44,300 nucleotides of DNA from Chromatiales bacterium USCg_Taylor (GTDB lineage: Bacteria > Pseudomonadota > Gammaproteobacteria > JACCXJ01): positions 1 through 44,300 of the forward strand of contig MUGK01000042.1 in NCBI GenBank assembly GCA_002007425.1, given 5' to 3'. The position numbers were made by a program, and so were the translations under genes. Positions 17,193 to 25,871 of this stretch are shown here, piece after piece (the stretch's first letter is position 1; each line of letters starts with the position of its first letter). The notes under the pieces were generated by a model. That model worked only from the letters and a program-made list of their open reading frames with translations. It was not told the DNA's origin and did not search any database.

Positions 17193-17851
17193 CTAGCCCT
17201 CGGCGTCCCGGGCGCCATGACCGCGCACCGTGACGCGATGAGCCCGTATCTCTAGGCTTGCGGATGGCGGCGCTACCTTCAATAGCGCCGGTGTCAGAAT
17301 TCGCTCTCGTGGGACCGCATTACCTAAAGCTTCCACAAATTCCGTGATGCCATCAAGCTGGGTTACCACGTAGAAATCGCACGGGGGCAGGTCTTCAACC
17401 CGTTGCCACACGGGCAAATCGAGGAACCGCATCTCGGCGTGGCGGGGGTCATAAGTGCCTAGCAAGGTGATACCGTGCTCACGCGCCCGTAACGATGCAA
17501 TCTCGGCGAGCTCTGAGACGCCGCATAGCAGGACCCGCGTACGGCCGTTCGCCGCGCAGGTCTGAAACACCTCAACACAGGAGAGCGCCGCCTGACGGTA
17601 AAACTCGAATGAGTGCGATAGGTATTTCGCCGTGAGCCGGCTTTTCTCGGCAAAACCTTTACGGGTCAAGTAATAGAAATACCGGTTCGCCGGCGCCAGC
17701 TTGATCTTGATCAGGCCTTTGCGAACGCAACGCTTGGGCCCAGGGCGACCCCTAGCCGTTGCGCGAGATGCCGTTGCGTGAGGGAATCGCCTCCATCGAC
17801 AGCAGTAAGCAATTCTAGAGTCAACGCCTCTTCTCGATCTTTATCGTTCAC
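17193..17851 (-). pseudogene. EPS-cluster winged-helix (MarR-type) regulator, frameshifted by a deletion
   Basis: Two frames together spell one regulator of the kind found at the head of exopolysaccharide clusters. From the GTG at 17851 the first frame reads NDKDREEALTLELL, then TQRHLAQRLGVALG, and stops soon after at a TGA. From 17735 another frame continues KRCVRKGLIKIKLAP, then NRYFYYLTRKGFAEKSRLTA, to the stop at 17193. Relatives, as I remember them, have about six residues between VALG and LKRC that are missing here, so roughly 16 bases were lost near 17736, changing the frame and removing part of the recognition helix. The C-terminal half (17669 downward) stays open and holds a nucleotide-binding-like VLLCGVSELAEIASL segment. 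A working shorter protein cannot be excluded. Confidence 0.7.
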
Positions 17852-17860
17852 TTTGTGAAC
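17846..17860. promoter_or_regulatory. Perfect 15-bp palindrome, candidate operator
   Basis: GTTCACTTTGTGAAC has 6-base arms around TTT. It covers the expected transcription start of the minus-strand promoter just beside it and the GTG of the broken regulator. A site here would suit autoregulation by the winged-helix protein. Binding is inference. Confidence 0.4.
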
Positions 17861-17890
17861 ACTATAATTCCAGGTGAGCTCGAGCGTCAA
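17861..17890 (-). promoter_or_regulatory. Sigma-70-type promoter of the glycan operon
   Basis: On the minus strand TTGACG (17890-17885) is followed after 18 bases by TATAGT (17866-17861). Transcription would start near 17854, almost at the GTG of the regulator at 17851. That would make the message nearly leaderless, or the real start lies further in. Confidence 0.45.
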
Positions 17891-17910
17891 TCACTTCCGA
17901 TCAGAGAGTC

Positions 17911-17919
17911 TGATACAAT
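17911..17919 (+). promoter_or_regulatory. Extended -10 promoter for aat
   Basis: TGATACAAT fits an extended -10 (TGnTACAAT) 28 bases before the aat start. No good -35 is seen. It lies between the divergent glycan operon and aat. Confidence 0.4.
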
Positions 17920-17946
17920 TTTGGTAAACGCCGCGCCAACTCCTCC

Positions 17947-18681
17947 GTGGAAACGCTTCTCTATTGGATCGCCGAGCAACGGACGACTTGCGGGTTTCCC
18001 GCTGCGGAACAGGCCCTGGAGGAGCCGGACGGCCTCCTCGCCATCGGCGGCGATCTCGGCAGCCGCCGCTTGCTCGAGGCCTATCGCCATGGGATATTTC
18101 CCTGGTACGATAGCACCCAGCCGATCCTGTGGTGGTCGCCGAACCCGCGCAGCGTATTATTCCCGGAGGGTTTGGTGATTTCGCGCAGCCTGCGGCGTAG
18201 CCTCAATCGATGCGCGTACGAAATTACCATCGACCGGAGTTTTCCAGAGGTCATCCAGGCCTGCGCGGAGCCCCGCAAGGATGGCCAAGGAACTTGGTTA
18301 ACGCCGGCGATGATCGACGCGTATACTGCCTTGCACCGAGAGGGTCATGCGCATTCCATCGAGGCATGGAATGACGATCGATTGATCGGCGGGCTCTACG
18401 GCATTTGCATTGGCCGCGTTTTTTTTGCTGAATCGATGTTCAGCCGCAGGCCCGATGCCTCTAAGATCTGCTTGGTGCGGCTCGCGAAGCATTTACTTAC
18501 ATGGGATTTCAAACTAATTGACTGTCAGGTGCATTCCCAACATATCGAGCGTTTGGGGGCTCTTCGGATCCCCCGTAGCCAATTCATCGCAATGCTCGAT
18601 CGTTGGTGCCCAGCGACGATAAGCGAAAACGCATGGCAGAGCAATCCGCAAGACCGGCCTCCCGCACGGCGTTCTATATAA
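17947..18681 (+). CDS. aat: Leucyl/phenylalanyl-tRNA--protein transferase
   Basis: Aat adds Leu or Phe from tRNA to N-terminal Lys or Arg of proteins, marking them for ClpS/ClpAP. The 244-residue sequence has the family signatures GLLAIGGDLGSRRLLEAYRHGIFPWY near 28-53 and WWSPNPRSVL. The catalytic-core stretches WLTPAMIDAYTALHREGHAHSIE and FFAESMFSRRPDASK follow, then LIDCQVHSQHIERLGA. The start is the GTG at 17947, giving the normal N-terminus with a usual length (E. coli 234). It overlaps bpt downstream, the usual aat-bpt-infA arrangement in gammaproteobacteria. Confidence 0.95.
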   Translation: METLLYWIAEQRTTCGFPAAEQALEEPDGLLAIGGDLGSRRLLEAYRHGIFPWYDSTQPILWWSPNPRSVLFPEGLVISRSLRRSLNRCAYEITIDRSFPEVIQACAEPRKDGQGTWLTPAMIDAYTALHREGHAHSIEAWNDDRLIGGLYGICIGRVFFAESMFSRRPDASKICLVRLAKHLLTWDFKLIDCQVHSQHIERLGALRIPRSQFIAMLDRWCPATISENAWQSNPQDRPPARRSI

Positions 18682-19364
18682 CGCCGCCGCATCCGTGCAG
18701 CTACTTGCCGGAGCAACGGGCGGCCACGCTGTTTGCCGATCCGGTTGTCCCCATGAACAATGGCCTCTATGCGGCCTTGCTTGCCTACGGATTCCGGCGC
18801 AGCGGAGAGTACCTGTATCGGCCGCAATGCCCGGCTTGCCGCGCCTGTGTTCCGGTACGGGTAGCGATCGACTCATTCCGCCCGAACCGTAACCAAAGGC
18901 GGACCTGGTTGCATAACCAAGACTTGGAAGTCCGTCCGGTCGCACCCGTTTTTACCATGGACCATTATTCTCTCTATCGTCGCTATGTGTCGGTCCGGCA
19001 CCCCGGCGGCGACATGGAAGACCTCACGCCCGAGCGGTTTATCAACTTTCTGGCCGCGCGCTGGGCGAACACGTTATTCTACGAATTTCGGCGCGGTATC
19101 CATTTAGTTGCGGTGGCGGCGGTCGATCGTATCGATGATGCGCTGTCCGCCGTCTACACTTTTTTCGACACCGATGAGGAACGCCGTAGCCTCGGACGTT
19201 ACGCCGTACTGTATGAAATCGAGAAGGCCAGGACAGAAGGCTTACGTTGGCTTTACCTTGGATACTGGATCGATGCCTGCCAAAAAATGCGCTATAAGGC
19301 CGAGTTTCAACCCCTAGAGTACTATTGCAACGGACGCTGGACTCCAAGCGCCAAGAGCATTTAG
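18633..19364 (+). CDS. bpt: Aspartate/glutamate leucyltransferase (bacterial ATE homologue)
   Basis: Bpt moves Leu from tRNA to proteins with N-terminal Asp or Glu, feeding the same N-degron route as aat. The N-terminal Cys-rich motif is complete (PPHPCSYLPEQRAATLFADP, then YRPQCPACRACVPVRV), followed by the transferase domain with YLGYWIDACQKMRYKAEFQP near the end. The frame is open from a TTG at 18603, but I chose the ATG at 18633 (MAEQSARPAS, 243 residues), which overlaps the end of aat by 49 bases. Its TAG stop lies in the TTAG duplicated by the MITE-like insertion that follows directly, so the protein end is intact. Confidence 0.93.
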   Translation: MAEQSARPASRTAFYITPPHPCSYLPEQRAATLFADPVVPMNNGLYAALLAYGFRRSGEYLYRPQCPACRACVPVRVAIDSFRPNRNQRRTWLHNQDLEVRPVAPVFTMDHYSLYRRYVSVRHPGGDMEDLTPERFINFLAARWANTLFYEFRRGIHLVAVAAVDRIDDALSAVYTFFDTDEERRSLGRYAVLYEIEKARTEGLRWLYLGYWIDACQKMRYKAEFQPLEYYCNGRWTPSAKSI

Positions 19365-19507
19365 GGAAGCTCTGCAAAAGTTACTGCGCAGCCCATCTGC
19401 ATTGTCGCGTGCTCGCTCGCCGCTCGCCTATCTACCTGATATGTCTCGCGACTCGCTCCGCGGCTTCGCGCATCTGGGCTTGCTCGCGACACTCTTGCAG
19501 AGCTTCC
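19365..19507. mobile_element. 143-bp MITE-like element with TTAG target duplication
   Basis: The ends are inverted copies of GGAAGCTCTGCAA (13 identical bases, 16 of the first 17 match). The element is flanked on both sides by TTAG (19361-19364 and 19508-19511), a 4-base duplication that fits the YTAR preference of IS5-family transposases. There is no coding capacity inside. It inserted exactly at the bpt stop codon and before the infA promoter. The IS5 assignment rests on the duplication alone. Confidence 0.72.
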
Positions 19508-19540
19508 TTAGATAAGAACGCTATCCTTGTGCTCGGCGTT

Positions 19541-19569
19541 TTGCGCTATGCCCCTAATTGGGCCACAAT
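19541..19569 (+). promoter_or_regulatory. Promoter for infA
   Basis: TTGCGC (19541-19546), 17 bases, then CACAAT (19564-19569), about 38 bases before the infA start. It lies wholly to the right of the MITE-like element, so the insertion should have left it intact. Confidence 0.4.
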
Positions 19570-19607
19570 GCGCCGTTCCCCACCGCGAGGACTTACAACC
19601 GGAGAAC

Positions 19608-19826
19608 ATGGCAAAAGAAGAACAAATTGAAATGGAGGGCAAGGTCGTTGAAACCCTACCCAATACCATGTTTCGCGTGCAACTCGCCAACGGGCATGTT
19701 GTGACCGCTCACATTTCCGGCAAGATGCGAAAAAATTACATCCGCATCCTCACCGGCGACACCGTGACCGTCGAACTGACACCCTACGACTTATCCAAAG
19801 GGCGTATTATTTATCGCGCTCGATAA
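19608..19826 (+). CDS. infA: Translation initiation factor IF-1
   Basis: IF-1 binds the 30S A site during initiation. The 72-residue product is nearly collinear with E. coli IF-1: [20 protein letters not shown], the OB-fold core [20 protein letters not shown] and the end [16 protein letters not shown]. The ATG at 19608 follows GGAG. The longer open frame from 19527 is not used. It is convergent with the cold-shock gene. Confidence 0.97.
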   Translation: MAKEEQIEMEGKVVETLPNTMFRVQLANGHVVTAHISGKMRKNYIRILTGDTVTVELTPYDLSKGRIIYRAR

Positions 19827-19886
19827 TTGGAGGTCAAACGGGCGCGCGGGCGCGGATCGAGCACTATCCGCTCAACGCTCAACCTC

Positions 19887-20099
19887 TCAGGCCATCACGG
19901 CGACATCTTCTGCGTGCAGACCCTTCTGACCTTCGCTGACGGAAAACTCCACACGTTGGCCATCCTGTAAAGAACGATAGCCGTCTCCCCGGATCGCACG
20001 AAAATGCACGAAGACATCATCACCCTTATCACGCTGAATAAAACCGTAACCCTTAGAGTTATTAAACCACTTAACCGTACCGTGTTCACGATCGGACAT
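19887..20099 (-). CDS. Cold-shock domain protein (CspA family)
   Basis: This 70-residue single OB-fold nucleic-acid chaperone has RNP1 KGYGFIQ and RNP2 VFVHFRAI, preceded by [12 protein letters not shown]. The first frame codon is a TTG at 20105, but the ATG at 20099 (MSDREHG) is the common family start. The leader of about 250 bases back to kdsB contains small inverted repeats (AACGAA/TTCGTT and TTAAC/GTTAA), compatible with a structured cold-shock leader, though I cannot identify a cold box. Confidence 0.93.
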   Translation of the reverse strand: MSDREHGTVKWFNNSKGYGFIQRDKGDDVFVHFRAIRGDGYRSLQDGQRVEFSVSEGQKGLHAEDVAVMA

Positions 20100-20357
20100 A
20101 CTCAATCAACCTCATACATCAGAATAAAAAACACTTTAACGAACGGTTAAGATCCCGTTGACCCCTGGAATCGGTGAGCCCTATCCGCGGGCCCAACGAA
20201 ATCAGTTCGTTAAACACACCTAACGCCTTAGAAGCGCACCCGCCGTCGCTACGGCGAGCCATATTGAAAAGCTTACAACATATACGCTCAACTGCAAATA
20301 TTCCTCCACAGGCGGGTTACGGAAGAAACGTGGTTCGAGCTAGGCGTCGGAGTGACG

Positions 20358-21149
20358 TCACACCGCACCGCGAGCGCGGTGCTCCCGATCGAATACGCGG
20401 CGCATGTATTCCAGGTCCGAAGGAGTGTCGACGCCAGGTTCTATCTCGCGCTGTACGACGGCTACCGCGACGCGATAGCCATAATATAAGGCGCGCAACT
20501 GCTCAAGCGCTTCGAGGTGTTCTAAAACGCAGGGTTCTAGCCGCGCTAAGCGCTTAAGGGTTTTAACGCGATAGGCGTACAAACCCAGGTGCCGCAAATA
20601 AGCGCGGTCCGCCAAGGACACCTCACTCGCCGCCGATTCGGCGCCGAAATGCTCGCGATCCCAAGGGATCGGCGCGCGGCTAAAATATAGCGCGTAACCT
20701 TCGCGGTCCACCACGGCTTTGACGATATTAGGATCACGCAACGCAATCGCGCTGCCGAGAGGCGCGCATAGGGTCGCCAATTCAGCGCCTGGCTGGTCAT
20801 CGAGCAGGCCGGCGACCTGGGCCAGCAGCGCGGGCGCCACGCGCGGTTCGTCACCCTGCAGATTAACGATAATGGCATCTTCGTCTTCTTTCAAAGCCGC
20901 CGCCGCTTCCGCCAGCCGTTCCGTCCCGGAACGATGATGCGCAGAGGTCATGCAAACCCTTGCTCCGAAACCGAGCGCGCACGCACGAATGCGTTCATCG
21001 TCGGTGGCAATGATCACCGCCGAGGCGCCGCTTTCTAGCGCGCGCTCATGAACGTGCTGGATGAGGGGCTTGCCTGCGATGTCCGCGAGAGGTTTGCCCG
21101 GCAAACGAGTGGACCCGTAGCGCACGGGGATGTAGACGCGAAAATCCAA
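20358..21149 (-). CDS. kdsB: 3-deoxy-manno-octulosonate cytidylyltransferase
   Basis: KdsB makes CMP-Kdo for lipopolysaccharide. The 263-residue protein has the nucleotidyltransferase entry YIPVRYGSTRLPGKPLADI, then GFGARVCMTSAHHRSGTERL and the metal-binding VNLQGDEPRV. The start is a TTG at 21149, directly after the Trm112-like gene's stop with no gap, so the genes are coupled. It is third in lpxK-Trm112-kdsB, an order common in gammaproteobacteria. Confidence 0.95.
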   Translation of the reverse strand: MDFRVYIPVRYGSTRLPGKPLADIAGKPLIQHVHERALESGASAVIIATDDERIRACALGFGARVCMTSAHHRSGTERLAEAAAALKEDEDAIIVNLQGDEPRVAPALLAQVAGLLDDQPGAELATLCAPLGSAIALRDPNIVKAVVDREGYALYFSRAPIPWDREHFGAESAASEVSLADRAYLRHLGLYAYRVKTLKRLARLEPCVLEHLEALEQLRALYYGYRVAVAVVQREIEPGVDTPSDLEYMRRVFDREHRARGAV

Positions 21150-21329
21150 CTAGAGTTTCTCGTCCGGTGGAATACGGCGTGCTTCGTCCTCCAGCATCAC
21201 CGGAATATCATCTTGAATCGGATAAGCTAGGCGGCAGGCGCGGCAGATAAGCTCGGCTTCTGCACGCTTGTACAGTAGCGGGCCCTTGCATGAAGGGCAC
21301 ACTAGGATCTCAAGAAGACGCTTGTCCAT
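21150..21329 (-). CDS. Trm112 family (YcaR-like) zinc-ribbon protein
   Basis: This 59-residue protein begins [20 protein letters not shown] and continues with [20 protein letters not shown]. It keeps the two CxxC pairs (CPSC, CRAC) and the IPVM tail typical of the YcaR/Trm112 group. Its ATG at 21329 overlaps the end of lpxK by 20 bases, and its TAG abuts the kdsB start. The family is thought to help methyltransferases, but its job in this operon is unknown. Confidence 0.92.
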   Translation of the reverse strand: MDKRLLEILVCPSCKGPLLYKRAEAELICRACRLAYPIQDDIPVMLEDEARRIPPDEKL

Positions 21330-22317
21330 TGATCTTACTTTTCAACAGTGCAATAAAGGTTTTTTCGAAGGCCGATGACAGCTCGGCTTGTATGGGAATA
21401 TACCAAACATCGGCTGATGCGAAGTGCCGGCATTTTACCGCATCCTTCTCGGTCATGATGACAGGAAGCCCATCGGTGAACGCGAGATCGCGACGAGAAA
21501 AGCCGTAATGATCCGGAAACGGGTGCTCGATCGTCTCGATACCGAAGCCTCTTAAAAGTGAAAAAAAACAATCCGGGTGTCCGATCCCCGCGACGGCATG
21601 GACGCGCCGCCCGCGCAGTTCATCCAAGGTGCGCACCGCCGTATCGTCGGCCACGGCGTTGGCTACCGAGGCGCGGTAGCTCATCGCATACTCGTTATCG
21701 AGGGCTTCACCACGGGTAACAATCATGTCGACGCGCGTTAATCGATCGATCGGCTCGCGCAAAGGTCCGGCGGGTAATAGGCGGCCGTTGCCGAAGCGGC
21801 GAACCCCGTCAACGACCGCGATTTCAACGTCTCTTGCAAGCGCATAATCCTGCAACCCATCGTCACACACGATCACATCGCATTTATCGTCGAATAGCAA
21901 CTGATCAACGGCTTGTGCGCGCCGCCGGCCGGCGGCCACCACAGGGCCCTTGCAATGCCTTGCTACGAGCACCGACTCGTCGCCGACCTGGTGTGGATCG
22001 CTATCGGGCGCTACTCGCCGCGGCCAATTTGTCGACTGTCCCCCGTACCCGCGGGTCACGATCCCGGGGCGGTAGCCCTGGCGTCTGAGGCAGTGCGCAA
22101 GCCAGATGACGAGCGGCGTTTTGCCCGCGCCGCCGACCGTGATGTTTCCGACGATAACGACAGGCGTCGCGCAGGTGTACGGGCGCACCAGTGGGGTCGA
22201 ATAAAGCAACCGTCTCGCGGAGGCCGCGCCGCGATACGCCCAGCTCAACGGCGACAGCAAGGCGCACCAGCGATGCTGTCCGTACCAGGCGTTTTGTAGC
22301 CGTTGTTCAAGAAACAC
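21310..22317 (-). CDS. lpxK: Tetraacyldisaccharide 4'-kinase
   Basis: LpxK phosphorylates the 4' position of the lipid A precursor at the inner membrane. The P-loop lies in [18 protein letters not shown] near 57-74. It is followed by IVTRGYGG and [25 protein letters not shown] (split motif, catalytic DDGLQ). The frame is open to 22473, but that would run over the divergent queF start. The GTG at 22317 gives 335 residues and begins where LpxK relatives do ([13 protein letters not shown]), so I prefer it; the ribosome site is weak. Confidence 0.93.
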   Translation of the reverse strand: MFLEQRLQNAWYGQHRWCALLSPLSWAYRGAASARRLLYSTPLVRPYTCATPVVIVGNITVGGAGKTPLVIWLAHCLRRQGYRPGIVTRGYGGQSTNWPRRVAPDSDPHQVGDESVLVARHCKGPVVAAGRRRAQAVDQLLFDDKCDVIVCDDGLQDYALARDVEIAVVDGVRRFGNGRLLPAGPLREPIDRLTRVDMIVTRGEALDNEYAMSYRASVANAVADDTAVRTLDELRGRRVHAVAGIGHPDCFFSLLRGFGIETIEHPFPDHYGFSRRDLAFTDGLPVIMTEKDAVKCRHFASADVWYIPIQAELSSAFEKTFIALLKSKINGQASS

Positions 22318-22471
22318 TGCCCCCGCTTTTAGCAGGAACTCGCATGAAGGTAAAGGCGCCGGCCACAGGGAGGTCCGGATGGGTATATACTTGCGAGCTA
22401 ATCCGCGCAATACGGCCATGAATTTAATAAAGTAACTCCGCGCTTTGAAGCCATCTTTACGGACCGCCGCC

Positions 22472-22870
22472 ATGGCAACGCAACCGAGGGCGCCTCTGGA
22501 AACCTTTCCGAACCCGAGCCCTGCCCGCGACTACGTAATCAGGATAGAAATCCCTGAATTCACCTGCCTATGTCCCAAGACCGGGCAGCCCGATTTCGCC
22601 ACCTTAGAGCTGCTCTACGTCCCCGATCGAGAGTGCGTCGAACTGAAGTCGCTCAAGCTCTACATCTGGTCGTTCCGCGATCAAGGCGCTTTTCACGAGG
22701 ATGTCACAAACAAGATATTGAATGAGATCGTGTCAACGTGCCGGCCGCGATTTGCGAGACTGACGTCACGTTTCAATGTGCGCGGGGGCTTATGCACGAG
22801 CGTCACCGTGCATTATCAGGCGCCTGGCTGGGAGCCCGTCGAGCAGCTCGGTTTGACGCGAGCCCTTTAG
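22472..22870 (+). CDS. queF: NADPH-dependent 7-cyano-7-deazaguanine reductase (preQ0 reductase)
   Basis: QueF reduces preQ0 to preQ1 in queuosine synthesis. This is the short form (132 residues). [16 protein letters not shown] supplies catalytic Cys34 and Asp41, and [15 protein letters not shown] is the QueF motif. I chose the ATG at 22472 because the longer frame from 22445 adds residues with no family match. The queuosine genes queA and tgt lie 15 kb away in the same window. Confidence 0.94.
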   Translation: MATQPRAPLETFPNPSPARDYVIRIEIPEFTCLCPKTGQPDFATLELLYVPDRECVELKSLKLYIWSFRDQGAFHEDVTNKILNEIVSTCRPRFARLTSRFNVRGGLCTSVTVHYQAPGWEPVEQLGLTRAL

Positions 22871-22882
22871 TGCTTAAAAGCG

Positions 22883-22911
22883 TTGCGTCGCTCCCGGGTT
22901 TTTGGTACAAC
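22883..22911 (+). promoter_or_regulatory. Promoter for dksA
   Basis: TTGCGT (22883-22888), 17 bases, TACAAC (22906-22911), beginning 13 bases after the queF stop and about 35 before the dksA start. This indicates separate transcription of dksA. Confidence 0.45.
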
Positions 22912-22946
22912 TGCGCGCTCATTTTTCTGCACATGAGGTAAGGGCA

Positions 22947-23426
22947 GTGCCCGCCAAGAAGAAGGTCGCCAAAGCTAGCGCGGCGAAAGTGGCGCGTGTC
23001 GGGGCCGCGACCACGTCGTGGTACGACGGTTTCGCGCCGTACAAGGAGAAGCGGGGCGAGGAATACATGAATCCGGCGCAGATCGAGCATTTCCGGAAGA
23101 TCCTCATGAGCTGGCGCCGCGATCTGATCGAGGAGATCGATCGCACCGTTCAGCATTTACAGGACGACGCGGGGAGTTTTGCGGATCCGAATGATCGGGC
23201 AACTCAAGAAGAGGAATTCGCACTGGAGTTGCGCACCCGCGATCGGGAGCGCAAATTAATCAAGAAAATCGGAGAATCGCTCGCGAGTCTCGACACGGGC
23301 GACTACGGATACTGTGAATACTGCGGAATCGAGATCGGGATCCGGCGTCTCGAGGCCCGGCCCACGGCGACGCTTTGTATCGACTGCAAGACCTTGGACG
23401 AAATCAGAGAAAAGCAGGTCATTTAG
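22947..23426 (+). CDS. dksA: RNA polymerase-binding transcription factor DksA
   Basis: DksA enters the RNA polymerase secondary channel and works with ppGpp. The 159-residue protein has a Lys/Ala-rich N-terminus, a coiled coil with the tip residues Asp80, Asp83 and Ala85 (DPNDRA), and a zinc finger of Cys123, Cys126, Cys144 and Cys147. The start is the GTG at 22947, preceded by GAGGTAAGGG. The open frame from 22902 would begin inside the promoter. Confidence 0.94.
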   Translation: MPAKKKVAKASAAKVARVGAATTSWYDGFAPYKEKRGEEYMNPAQIEHFRKILMSWRRDLIEEIDRTVQHLQDDAGSFADPNDRATQEEEFALELRTRDRERKLIKKIGESLASLDTGDYGYCEYCGIEIGIRRLEARPTATLCIDCKTLDEIREKQVI

Positions 23427-23444
23427 TGCGTCAGAAGTGCTCGG

Positions 23445-23490
23445 ACGGCGCCGCACCTATCTCATCCCGCTTGAAGAACGCCGGCGCCGT
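23445..23490. terminator. Possible bidirectional hairpin between dksA and the amidotransferase
   Basis: ACGGCGCCG (23445-23453) and CGGCGCCGT (23482-23490) are perfect inverted repeats with a 28-base loop between convergent genes. There is no T run, so intrinsic termination is doubtful. Confidence 0.25.
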
Positions 23491-24194
23491 TAATCGCTGA
23501 ATCCTTCCAGCCACCGGCAATAAAACCGCTCGGCGATGCGCCGCAGCGCTTTTACGCGTTGGGAGAGCCGACGGGTGATTTCATCGGGGGCCTGCACGCT
23601 CGTAGAAAGCGCAGCCAGTTGCTCCTGGTACACCTTCACCCACTGGGTGACCATCTTCGCCGTGACTTCAATATGACATTGCATGGCGAGCGTATTGCCG
23701 ATCGCAAACGCCTGATTCTCGCAAAGATCGCTCTTTAGCAGCCGAGCGGCGCCGGGGGGAATACTGAAGGTCTCGGTGTGCCAATGTAAGACCTCGAACC
23801 GAGGTGGTAAACCATCAAGCCATCTCGCCGCTTCCTCGCCACCCACGCACTCGACCGGCCGCCAGCCGATTTCCGGGACTCGACTGGGGGTGATCGCGCC
23901 ACCCAATGCTTTGCTGATCAACTGGCCACCGAGGCAATGGCCTAATATCGGCAAACCGCGGGCGTGGGCCGCCCGAATCAGCGCTAGCTCTTGTTCCAGC
24001 CACGGTAAGGGATCATTGACGGACATCGGACCGCCCATAAATACGAGCGCCGAACACCTGTCGATTTCACACGCCCGTTCCTCGCCTTCATCAATCCGTA
24101 TGAGATCGAACGAGATACCTCGCAAGGCCAAGAACTCCGCCAAATAACCCGGCCCTTCGCAGCTAACATGCCGAAAGATCAGTACCGGTTTCAT
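23490..24194 (-). CDS. Class I glutamine amidotransferase-like protein
   Basis: This 234-residue protein has the GATase fold with a complete triad: Cys87 in LGHCLGGQL, His174 and Glu176 in QCHIEV. FMGGPMSVND is the oxyanion-region glycine strand. It resembles the stand-alone GMP synthase-like amidotransferases whose substrate is unknown. I start at the ATG at 24194 (MKPVLIFRHV) because the upstream extension to 24260 is not conserved in character. It follows the FleQ-like regulator by 72 bases and could be in its transcript. Confidence 0.85.
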   Translation of the reverse strand: MKPVLIFRHVSCEGPGYLAEFLALRGISFDLIRIDEGEERACEIDRCSALVFMGGPMSVNDPLPWLEQELALIRAAHARGLPILGHCLGGQLISKALGGAITPSRVPEIGWRPVECVGGEEAARWLDGLPPRFEVLHWHTETFSIPPGAARLLKSDLCENQAFAIGNTLAMQCHIEVTAKMVTQWVKVYQEQLAALSTSVQAPDEITRRLSQRVKALRRIAERFYCRWLEGFSD

Positions 24195-24266
24195 CACCCC
24201 ATCGGCTTTGACTCGCGCGGATTTGGAAGAATAGGTGGTCGTCCCGCCCAGGCTCGCCAAGGCATG

Positions 24267-25688
24267 CTAGCCGTTCACCGTTTCTTCGGCGCGGTGCATC
24301 CCAAATTTTTTCATCTTCTCGACCAAGGTCGTACGCCCCATATTCAATCGCCTAGCCGCATTAGCAACCACCCAGTGGGCCTCGTCGAGGGCCTGTTTGA
24401 TCATCGTGTACTCGATATTATTCAGATGTTCCTTGAGATCGATCCCCCCGCGCGGCAACCGCGGCAAGGACGAAACCTCTTCGGCGTGCGGCACGCTCAC
24501 GAGAATCGGCGCTCGCTCCGCTAACTCTACCGCCTGATATTTCTCCGGGAGATCATGTAAGTCCACTACCCCGCCGGGGTAGAGGATCGCCAGCCGTTCC
24601 ATCAGGTTCGCTAGCTCCCGGATGTTACCGGCCCAACGATAGCCGGTCAGTGATTCGAGGCACAGGTCGGTTAATCGTAGCCTTCCCCGGCCCTCGTGCT
24701 CCAAACGCGCAAGGAGGTCATTCACGAGCAAAGGCAGATCCTCGATACGTTCCCGCAGTGGTGGCATCTCAATCGGGAAAACATTCAAGCGGTAATAAAG
24801 ATCTTCCCGGAACGTGCCCTTGACGATGGCTTCTTCCAGATTGACATGGGTCGCGGCGACGATGCGTACGTCCGCGGTGATGCTCTTGTTACTGCCGACG
24901 CGCTCGAAGGTGCGGTCCTGCAGCACGCGCAACAGCTTCACTTGCATCGCCAGGCTCATGTCGCCGATCTCATCCAAAAACAGCGTTCCGCCCTCGGCCA
25001 TCTCGAAGCGCCCTTGCCGCGCGGTGATCGCCCCGGTAAACGCTCCTTTTTCGTGCCCGAACAACTCGCTCTCCAAGAGATCGGCGGGAATGGCGCCGCA
25101 ATTCACCGGGACGAAAGGCTTACTCCGCCGTTTTGAATTGTAGTGGAGGTGCCTTGCCACGACTTCCTTGCCCGTGCCCGATTCGCCGGTGATCAACACA
25201 TTCGCATCGGTGGCGGCCACCATCCCGATCATTTTGCGTATGCGCTTAATACCGGCACTGGTGCCGACCAGGCTACGAAAAAGCTCCACGGACCTGGGCG
25301 TGCCGTCCTCATGGCGGTTTTGCCGATAAAGATCGACCTTCTGCAACACGCCCGTGAATTGCTTATAACGGAGCGGCAGTTCGATCTCGCCGAGGATCCC
25401 GGCCTCGATCTCCTGGTTGCTTTTCGGAGATCCGCCCGCTTCCGAGACGAGCAAGACCGGGCGATAAGGATCGGAGGTCTTAAGCGCACGGAACACTTCG
25501 ATCAATGTTCGCGCCGAGCTACAACTCCCCAACAAAACCAGCTCAACGGTCGCCGCCTCCCGAAGCCGGGGCTCCCACTCACCGTGGCCGCAGGCGATGA
25601 TGTGCCGATGCTCCAGGAATTCCATCACGGTTGCGAGCTTTAGCCGCAGGTCGAGGTTATCCTCAATGATTAGAACGCTGCAGTTCAT
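24267..25688 (-). CDS. FleQ-like sigma-54-dependent transcriptional regulator
   Basis: The 473-residue protein has a degenerate receiver domain (1-120) that lacks a phosphorylatable Asp (VLLGSC where the Asp would be), as in FleQ. The AAA+ domain has Walker A GESGTGKE at 168-175, the sigma-54 loop GAFTGA at 215-220 and Walker B GGTLFLDEIG at 233-242. A Fis-type helix-turn-helix ends in RRLNMGRTTLVEKMKKFGM. The LFRSLVG stretch at 136-142 matches the segment reported to bind c-di-GMP in Pseudomonas FleQ. FleQ controls flagella and exopolysaccharide; no flagellar genes are in the window. It is divergent from the dehydrogenase gene. Confidence 0.88.
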   Translation of the reverse strand: MNCSVLIIEDNLDLRLKLATVMEFLEHRHIIACGHGEWEPRLREAATVELVLLGSCSSARTLIEVFRALKTSDPYRPVLLVSEAGGSPKSNQEIEAGILGEIELPLRYKQFTGVLQKVDLYRQNRHEDGTPRSVELFRSLVGTSAGIKRIRKMIGMVAATDANVLITGESGTGKEVVARHLHYNSKRRSKPFVPVNCGAIPADLLESELFGHEKGAFTGAITARQGRFEMAEGGTLFLDEIGDMSLAMQVKLLRVLQDRTFERVGSNKSITADVRIVAATHVNLEEAIVKGTFREDLYYRLNVFPIEMPPLRERIEDLPLLVNDLLARLEHEGRGRLRLTDLCLESLTGYRWAGNIRELANLMERLAILYPGGVVDLHDLPEKYQAVELAERAPILVSVPHAEEVSSLPRLPRGGIDLKEHLNNIEYTMIKQALDEAHWVVANAARRLNMGRTTLVEKMKKFGMHRAEETVNG

Positions 25689-25871
25689 GATGCGTTGTTC
25701 ATCGCTTAATCGTCCGGGCGAGCGGATTTTAGTAAACCACTGCTGTTCGCGAATGTCAAAATCTTGGCGTTTCCACCACGGTCTCGGTGGCTGGCAACCA
25801 GCGCGGATCGCTGTTGGCCGGCGCGTATGGCGCCGGATTAGCGTAAGATAATTGTGAACAAAGGGGGGCCT

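Noticed and set aside
20106-20357. Cold-shock riboswitch-like leader of the csp gene
   Set aside because: Small inverted repeats exist, but no recognisable cold box or promoter pair could be fixed, so it is mentioned only with the gene.
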